DNA of 64,000 nt from Parasedimentitalea marina (lineage in GTDB: Bacteria > Pseudomonadota > Alphaproteobacteria > Rhodobacterales > Rhodobacteraceae): contig NZ_CP033219.1 in NCBI RefSeq assembly GCF_004006175.1, positions 1,612,001-1,676,000 of the forward strand, in the 5' to 3' direction. A program made the translations under genes and the position numbers. Below are positions 59,079 through 64,000 of this stretch, in pieces. Positions within the stretch are counted from its first letter, which is position 1. Every line of letters begins with the position of its first letter. The notes beneath the pieces are model-generated. The model was not told the DNA's origin, did no database searches, and saw only the letters and a program-made list of their open reading frames with translations.

Positions 59079-60931
59079 TAGTACATCCCCTCATTGATTT
59101 CAGATTGTAGAGTTTTGAACATATCCCACGCGGTGGCAGCATCTGCCCAGTTTCCAGCGGCACTGGCGTCTCCGACGGCCTGTAGATGTGCCGACAAGAG
59201 ATAGACATCCGGTTTGGCCGCTTGATTAATCATCACCGAGGCATCCGCTGCCAGGTCAGGCGCAACAGTTTCTACCAAAAGCGCGATGTTTTCAGCGTCT
59301 TGCATCGGGATAAGGGTGTTCAAGGTTGAGGCAAAAGTGGTCAGTTCATCAAACGCCAGCCGAAAGGTGCTCTCGCGACCCTGAAACACTTGATAGGGAT
59401 CTTCACCATCGCCGATAGCCTCTAGATAGGCGGTCAGATCAGAGCGTTCGTCGACATTCAGGTTCAGGGATTTGCTATCATTGAACCAGTCTACCACACC
59501 AGCAAGTGTCGGTATCGACCCGTCATGCATATAGGGGGCGGTGAAGTTGACGTTGCGCAGCGTCGGCGTGTCAAACTGCGTTGCAGAGCCACCTTCAAAC
59601 GGCGCCTCAGAAGTGCCGATGTCATAGGTCTGACCATCGCGGAAGTTCCGCTCGGGAGTGTGACAAGATGCGCAGGCACGGCCGTTCAGTCCGTCAAAAG
59701 GCGTATTGAACAGGACTTCACCCCGCATTGCAGCGTCTGAGGCCAGATCGGTCAGATTGCCAGCTCGGTCAATCTGTGGGTTGGGTAGGAAATCAAACTG
59801 CCGCATATAGGCCATCAAGGCATCCAGTTGGAACGGTGTCGGCTCCTCGCCAGCAAATTCGGTGACGATCACATTGCGGGTGAAATCGCGCAGGCTGGCT
59901 TCGCGCCCGTCGCGGCCGTATGGCGCGGTAAAGCGGATGCCGCGCAGGGATGGAGTATCAAGGTGGTCATCGTTGCGATCATTGAACATCGGTGCAAAGA
60001 ACGACCCGTCCACATCCATTCCGCCCGCATGATTGCTGAGGCCGGGAATGAAGAAATCACGGTTCACATCAGATCGGTTGTGGCAGGTCGAGCAGGTAAA
60101 GCCCAAATCGCGCGCCGGTCCTCCAAAAATCTGGGGACTGTCAAACAACATATCGCCGTAAGCCACGAGAGGCATGTCGGCCTCATCCAGGCCAGCCTCT
60201 TCAAACTGCAGGATCAGACGCGGAAATTCGCGCTGATCGGCGATGTCGGATCCAGGCGGCAGCGAAACAGGCACATCGACCGAGACACCGGTCTGAAGAG
60301 TGGTTTCCGGCACCGAAGTCAGTTTGGCCCGTGGTGCGAAACTGGCGGCGGTGAAGTTATCCTGCAGATAGGTCTCGATAACCGCGCGCGCAGCAGCAAA
60401 CGCAGTGTGGTCAGGCTCCGGGGCACCAGATTGTGACAATCCAGCACTGCCCACCGCGGAATTCAGGGTCAACCAAGCCCGCCCCAGTGTACGGAAGCCA
60501 GCTGGATCACCCGCCTTAATGCCATCTGCGAAGGCGCGATACAGGGTCTCGGCGCGGGCGACCTCTTGAGCTGCATTTGCAGTGCCAAGTGCGTCGTCTG
60601 CCGCAGCAAGGGACCGCAAAATGCCATTTTTAACCACATCAGTCGCGGCTACAAACAGCGCCTGACGGTCCTGACTGCCAAGAGCAGAAGTTACTGCATC
60701 AACCTCTGCTTTGGACATTTTGGAAACTGCGGAAACATTGCGGGCGCTGCCGGTGACGGGCGTGGTCCAGCTGTTTTCTAGTTTATCCCATGGCATCGGA
60801 TCAAGATTGCCCAAAAACAATGTCAGGCGATATGCGGCGGCACGAGGGGCCCAAGGTGCTTCTTCAAGCGCGGTGGCCTGTGCCGTCATGGGCAGCAGGC
60901 ACAAAACAGCTGTGGTCAAAAATCGTTTCAT
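59078..60931 (-). CDS. Exported di-haem cytochrome c peroxidase-like protein with N-terminal extension
   Basis: A 617-residue periplasmic protein, much longer than the usual 330-residue peroxidase. Residues 1-20 are a signal peptide. Residues about 22-215 form an Ala-rich helical domain I cannot name. The CcpA/MauG-like part follows with haem sites Cys280-x-x-Cys-His284 (FTCSTCHNRSD) and Cys420-x-x-Cys-His424 (RACASCHTPERNF), and TPSLRGIRFTAPYGRDGRE and TPTLRNVNFTAPYMHDGSI each after a haem. The C-terminal 100 residues are helical. It leads the operon with the PhnDCE-type importer and is preceded by metal-regulator-like palindromes. Confidence 0.88.
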   Translation of the reverse strand: MKRFLTTAVLCLLPMTAQATALEEAPWAPRAAAYRLTLFLGNLDPMPWDKLENSWTTPVTGSARNVSAVSKMSKAEVDAVTSALGSQDRQALFVAATDVVKNGILRSLAAADDALGTANAAQEVARAETLYRAFADGIKAGDPAGFRTLGRAWLTLNSAVGSAGLSQSGAPEPDHTAFAAARAVIETYLQDNFTAASFAPRAKLTSVPETTLQTGVSVDVPVSLPPGSDIADQREFPRLILQFEEAGLDEADMPLVAYGDMLFDSPQIFGGPARDLGFTCSTCHNRSDVNRDFFIPGLSNHAGGMDVDGSFFAPMFNDRNDDHLDTPSLRGIRFTAPYGRDGREASLRDFTRNVIVTEFAGEEPTPFQLDALMAYMRQFDFLPNPQIDRAGNLTDLASDAAMRGEVLFNTPFDGLNGRACASCHTPERNFRDGQTYDIGTSEAPFEGGSATQFDTPTLRNVNFTAPYMHDGSIPTLAGVVDWFNDSKSLNLNVDERSDLTAYLEAIGDGEDPYQVFQGRESTFRLAFDELTTFASTLNTLIPMQDAENIALLVETVAPDLAADASVMINQAAKPDVYLLSAHLQAVGDASAAGNWADAATAWDMFKTLQSEINEGMY

Positions 60932-60952
60932 GGCGCATCCAAAAGTTATCCC

Positions 60953-60979
60953 TGGCTAACTTAATTAGCCAAGGCTAAC
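60953..60979. promoter_or_regulatory. Overlapping palindromes, candidate DtxR/MntR-family operator
   Basis: Three half-sites lie in a row: GGCTAA (60954-60959), TTAGCC (60965-60970) and GGCTAA (60973-60978). They form two overlapping inverted repeats, TGGCTAA-CTTAA-TTAGCCA and TTAGCC-AA-GGCTAA. The site lies 22-47 bp upstream of the cytochrome gene start and about 65 bp before the divergent regulator, so it could repress both. Confidence 0.65.
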
Positions 60980-61042
60980 TTATTGTCAAGCGCATGCTTC
61001 GCGTGCAAAGCTGGATTAAGTCACTAAGAGTATAAATTCCCA

Positions 61043-61492
61043 ATGATAAAGCCTCATTCAAATTCCGTTACACGCGCCGTTGAAGACCAAGTCCGCCAGT
61101 TCGAATCTGTGCGTACAGCCCACCAAAGTGAGATTGTGGAGGATTATGTTGAACTGATTGCTGATCTCATTCATCAGTATGGATCTGCACGCCCAAAGGA
61201 TATCGCTGAACGTCTGGGCGTTGCACAACCGACTGTGACAAAGAACCTTGCGCGTCTTAAACGCGAGGAATTGATCCTGCACGAACCTTATCGCTCAATT
61301 CAGTTGACGGACGAAGGTCGGCAGCTCGCGGCGTCTTGCCAAAGACGTCATCGTACTGTTGTTGAGTTTCTGATTGCTTTGGGAGTATCTTCCGAAATCG
61401 CGGAACATGATGCTGAAGGTATCGAGCATCACGTCAGTGAAGAAACGCTGCAGGTCTTCGAGGCCTTTGCATGCAAGAGAAAGGCAGATTGA
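61043..61492 (+). CDS. DtxR/MntR-family metal-dependent transcriptional regulator
   Basis: A 149-residue winged-helix regulator: SEIVEDYVELIADLIHQYGS, the recognition helix in RPKDIAERLGVAQPTVTKNL, wing in ILHEPYRSIQLTDEGRQLA, and a dimerisation/metal domain with His/Glu-rich IAEHDAEGIEHHVSEETLQV. It lacks a C-terminal SH3-like domain, as in MntR proteins, which sense Mn(II). Likely metal ligands are in the EHD and EHHVS blocks. It is divergent from the cytochrome/importer operon, which it probably controls. No strong ribosome site is visible at this ATG. Confidence 0.88.
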   Translation: MIKPHSNSVTRAVEDQVRQFESVRTAHQSEIVEDYVELIADLIHQYGSARPKDIAERLGVAQPTVTKNLARLKREELILHEPYRSIQLTDEGRQLAASCQRRHRTVVEFLIALGVSSEIAEHDAEGIEHHVSEETLQVFEAFACKRKAD

Positions 61493-62212
61493 GACCCCGA
61501 GTTCGCAGGTAGACCGGTGCAGCTCTAACTTGAAATTCACATTGCACTCACGCTTCAATGTCTACAATGGGCACACCGCATCGCGACATTGAACATCACA
61601 ACCAGAGACGAGTTAGGGTCAGTCGCTACATGCTGTGCTAGCAAAGGGTAGTGTCTGAGGAAATAGCCGAAGAGGGCTCAAAGCAGCCGGCAAGCCGTGT
61701 CTTCAGAATGTTGGCTTTGAAGCTGTGTCCAGAGTTTGCAAATGTTACTATCTGCGCATAGCGGCCGCTAGTGGTGGTCGCGTCTAATGGCCGGTTCCAG
61801 CCCAAAGCGGTCATGGTCTCAAACTTGCCCAGCGGCAAAAGCAGTCATTCAAATCCGGTTGGCTAAAGGTCCGCTGGGCGGACCTTACCGACATTCGATT
61901 TCCTGCCTTTGCTAACGCAACAACACTGTGCGGCTGCAGTAAACCCGTCGCTGCGGTGCAGTTCAAGTCCCCGAATCGGCCATTAGATGCCACTGCCAAG
62001 CGCGAGTTCTCACACGCCCTATCGCTGCGGTTAATTCTGACAATCGAGATGGAGAGCCGCCTCGAACGGTCAAATGGTGTAAGAGGAGATGGATCTCTGC
62101 TAGGCTGTGTTTTTTGCGTCCGAAAGTGCTGATTTCTTTCGGTTTGACCACAACCCAGAAATTTCACTAGGCTATAGCAGTAAACGGGCACCTCAGACCG
62201 AAATATGAATTC
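61493..62212. other. Gene-free region with dispersed repeats
   Basis: About 720 bp. It contains CGTCTAATGGCCGGTTCCAG plus CCC (61781-61803; also at 30800-30822) and GCCTTTGCTAACGCAA (61905-61920; also at 35758-35773). It looks like decayed intergenic DNA bounding an acquired gene. No credible gene or terminator. Confidence 0.5.
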
Positions 62213-64000
62213 ATGGACAAACCAAAAAACAACACTGAAGAACACTCATCGTTTTTAGATGATCGCCGCTTAGTTGTAACTCTTCACGGAATTCGTACTT
62301 TTGGCGGATGGCAAGAACAATTAGAGGCGCTCATCACCGATGAATTTGGGCGGAATACAGTCAAAGTAATAAACTACAAGTATGGTTTCTTTTCGGTCAT
62401 AGCGTTTATAATTCCATTTTTTCGGTGGCTAGTTGTACGGCGTTTTCGTTCTGAACTGCTGTATTGGGAAAAAAAGAAAAATTGGCACAGGATAGACATT
62501 ATTGGCCATAGCTTTGGCACACACGTTCTCGCTTGGGCGCTTCATGGAATCCCACGCCAAGAAAGACCAAGAATACACACAATCATTCTTGCAGGATCGG
62601 TACTAAGAGGGTCGTTTCCGTGGAGGGATCTGGTCGGCGATACAGTACTGCGCGTGATAAACGACTGTGGTTCGAAAGACAAAGTGCTTTTAGTTAACCA
62701 GCTCTTCGTTCTGTTCACAGGTATGGCCGGTAGAGCGGGCTTCAGTGGTGCGACGCATGGAGGATTTAGGAACCGGTTTTTCGAATTCGGGCACAGTGGT
62801 TATTTTTATAACAAAGATGGTCGGCTTGATGTTTCTTGGGCTCGTGAATTTTGGCTGCCATTGTTTCGTGGCGACAAGCCGGTTGACCCCTATGATGAAC
62901 GACGCCCTCCTACGGTGCTCGACGGTGCCGTTGAAACTTTCGCTAACAATGCGGAGCCAGTAAAATTAGCAGTATACTTTGCCCCATTATTTTTTGCCAC
63001 GATATGGATTTGGGGGCTGTATGTTGGAGAGGAGGAAGCGCGAAGATTTGCTGAGCAAGCGCAATCCAAAATTGAAGCTTCCCTAGTTGCGGAAAAAGAC
63101 GCCACCAGAATCGCAGGTGAGCAGCGTGACTTAGCGCAGGTTAGGCTCAGAGAGTTCGAGCGTAGCGAATCTATGTTGTTGGCGGGAGAAGCAAAAAGAC
63201 TGGTAAACGCGGGCAATGCTTCTGCAGCGGCACTGGTTGCGCTGAGAGGGCTACCTGCTTTGAATAGAGAGGCAGGTAACCGCCCGCTCGTCTCCGAAGT
63301 GCTGATGGCGCTCAACGAAAGCTATTTCAATTTAAATGAAAAGGCATTCTTGGAAGTGACTAGCACCGATATCTTTGAGATCAGCACCGATGGAAATTTT
63401 GCATTGACCAATGGCAATGATCTAAATGCGGTTCTCCTCAACATTCGAACGAACAAGGTTATTTCTGTTTTTAGAGTCGGCTGGGACGGTATGGCTTTCT
63501 TCAATCCCAGTAATAGTTCAATCTGGGTGGTCAACACTTATGCTGGCGCGTACACAATCCGATCTTTTGACGCTGAGAATGGCGAGTTCATCGAGGAGCT
63601 TTCGAATCCTGAGGAATTCCGAGATTTTGCAATAAGTGCGGACCGGACAAGAGCAGTAAAAGTCTTTGACCGTGTTGTGAAAATTTGGGACACGGAGGAG
63701 ATGAAACTACTTTCTTCGTTTCCACACGGTGCAGATTCCCCAAAATTTGAAGAACTTAGCCATGACGGCCGTAGTGCCGTTCTTGAGGTTTCTCCGGAGC
63801 GTTATCGTGTATTCAATCTATTGACAGGTTCTATGATAGGAGAATTTGACGTTGATCGAGAACATAGTGTGATTACTGCGTTGAGCTCGGATGGGTCCCG
63901 GATGATCATATGGGGCGAACAGCTTTGGAACACAAAGACGGGTACGCTTGTCAAACGGATCCCAGGAAATATGAGCATTAGGGGTATTAACCACAAGCAT
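62213..64000 (+). CDS. Alpha/beta-hydrolase - transmembrane - coiled coil - WD40 protein (partial, runs off the window)
   Basis: At least 596 residues are open to the window end. Residues about 18-230 form an alpha/beta-hydrolase with oxyanion region TLHGIRTFGGW, nucleophile Ser100 in DIIGHSFGTHVLAWA and a candidate His194 in FEFGHSGYF. One transmembrane helix (about 251-272, YFAPLFFATIWIWGLYVG) and a coiled coil (about 273-320) follow. Next is the linker SMLLAGEAKRLVNAGNASAA with ALVALRGLP, typical of WD40-fused effectors, then beta-propeller blades (VVKIWDTEEMKLLSSF; LWNTKTGTLVKRI). AT-rich codons differ from the core genes. It is probably a membrane-tethered lipase/esterase effector with a propeller sensor; a conflict or defence role is inferred. 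Confidence 0.8.
   Translation, partial: MDKPKNNTEEHSSFLDDRRLVVTLHGIRTFGGWQEQLEALITDEFGRNTVKVINYKYGFFSVIAFIIPFFRWLVVRRFRSELLYWEKKKNWHRIDIIGHSFGTHVLAWALHGIPRQERPRIHTIILAGSVLRGSFPWRDLVGDTVLRVINDCGSKDKVLLVNQLFVLFTGMAGRAGFSGATHGGFRNRFFEFGHSGYFYNKDGRLDVSWAREFWLPLFRGDKPVDPYDERRPPTVLDGAVETFANNAEPVKLAVYFAPLFFATIWIWGLYVGEEEARRFAEQAQSKIEASLVAEKDATRIAGEQRDLAQVRLREFERSESMLLAGEAKRLVNAGNASAAALVALRGLPALNREAGNRPLVSEVLMALNESYFNLNEKAFLEVTSTDIFEISTDGNFALTNGNDLNAVLLNIRTNKVISVFRVGWDGMAFFNPSNSSIWVVNTYAGAYTIRSFDAENGEFIEELSNPEEFRDFAISADRTRAVKVFDRVVKIWDTEEMKLLSSFPHGADSPKFEELSHDGRSAVLEVSPERYRVFNLLTGSMIGEFDVDREHSVITALSSDGSRMIIWGEQLWNTKTGTLVKRIPGNMSIRGINHKH

Noticed and set aside
61781..62000. Possible tRNA-like T-arm (GTTCAAGTCC-type sequence near 61957)
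   Set aside because: No acceptor stem, anticodon arm or CCA could be built around it on either strand.

Overview
The window comes from an alphaproteobacterium of the order Rhodobacterales, most likely the Roseobacter group. Evidence is the 407-residue HemA with the Rhodobacter-type N-terminus, an FNR box upstream of it, a RodZ-like / ispG pair, Bpt leucyl-transferase, DUF2852 and DUF2189 membrane proteins, a 2-oxoacid-type TRAP system, and short GC-rich intergenic repeats ending in CCCGGGATATTT. I cannot name the genus from sequence alone.

Layout. (1) 1-29.8 kb is mostly core chromosome: an M20 peptidase, hemA (FNR box and a second palindrome upstream), a RodZ-like protein, ispG, a DsbA-like oxidoreductase, an M48-TPR protease, an aminotransferase, an AmiC-type amidase with mrcA (PBP1A), prfB, DUF2189, an XRE regulator, and ilvI-ilvN behind a complete attenuator (promoter, 15-residue leader peptide with Leu-Val-Val-Ile-Val, antiterminator, terminator). 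A cache-domain kinase / LuxR regulator pair sits next to a TRAP transporter for 2-oxoacid-like substrates. A VOC protein, Bpt, an RDD protein and a DUF2852 protein follow. (2) 29.4-45.8 kb is accessory: tandem repeats, an orphan Mor/C-like gene, a cluster of two histidine kinases and four receiver proteins with no DNA-binding output, an operon of a beta-helix protein with two endonuclease/exonuclease/phosphatase-fold hydrolases, a tricorn-like S41 peptidase and an exported amidohydrolase. (3) About 45.9-56.1 kb is the early region of a Mu-like transposable phage, read mainly on the minus strand: divergent repressors around a direct-repeat operator, ParB-like protein, MuA transposase with an intact DDE triad, MuB ATPase broken by a one-base frameshift, DUF3164, GemA and two Mor/C-like activators. 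No head, tail, lysis or portal genes follow. (4) 56.7-61.5 kb is a tightly overlapping operon of a di-haem cytochrome c peroxidase-like protein and a PhnD/PhnC/PhnE-type ABC importer, divergent from a DtxR/MntR-family regulator with palindromic half-sites between them. (5) From 62.2 kb to the end runs an AT-richer open gene for an alpha/beta-hydrolase - membrane segment - coiled coil - WD40 protein. This is the best candidate in the window for a little-described conflict or defence effector.

How the parts work together. The core genes cover tetrapyrrole and isoprenoid precursor supply, cell-wall growth and division, and branched-chain amino acid synthesis under translation-coupled attenuation. 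The sensor pair beside the TRAP genes probably controls uptake of a small organic acid. The 59-61 kb operon looks metal-regulated, so its importer may carry a metal or metal complex rather than phosphonate. The Mu-like block appears transposition-deficient as sequenced and shares a regulator domain with a chromosomal gene at 15.9 kb, which suggests past exchange between phage and host.
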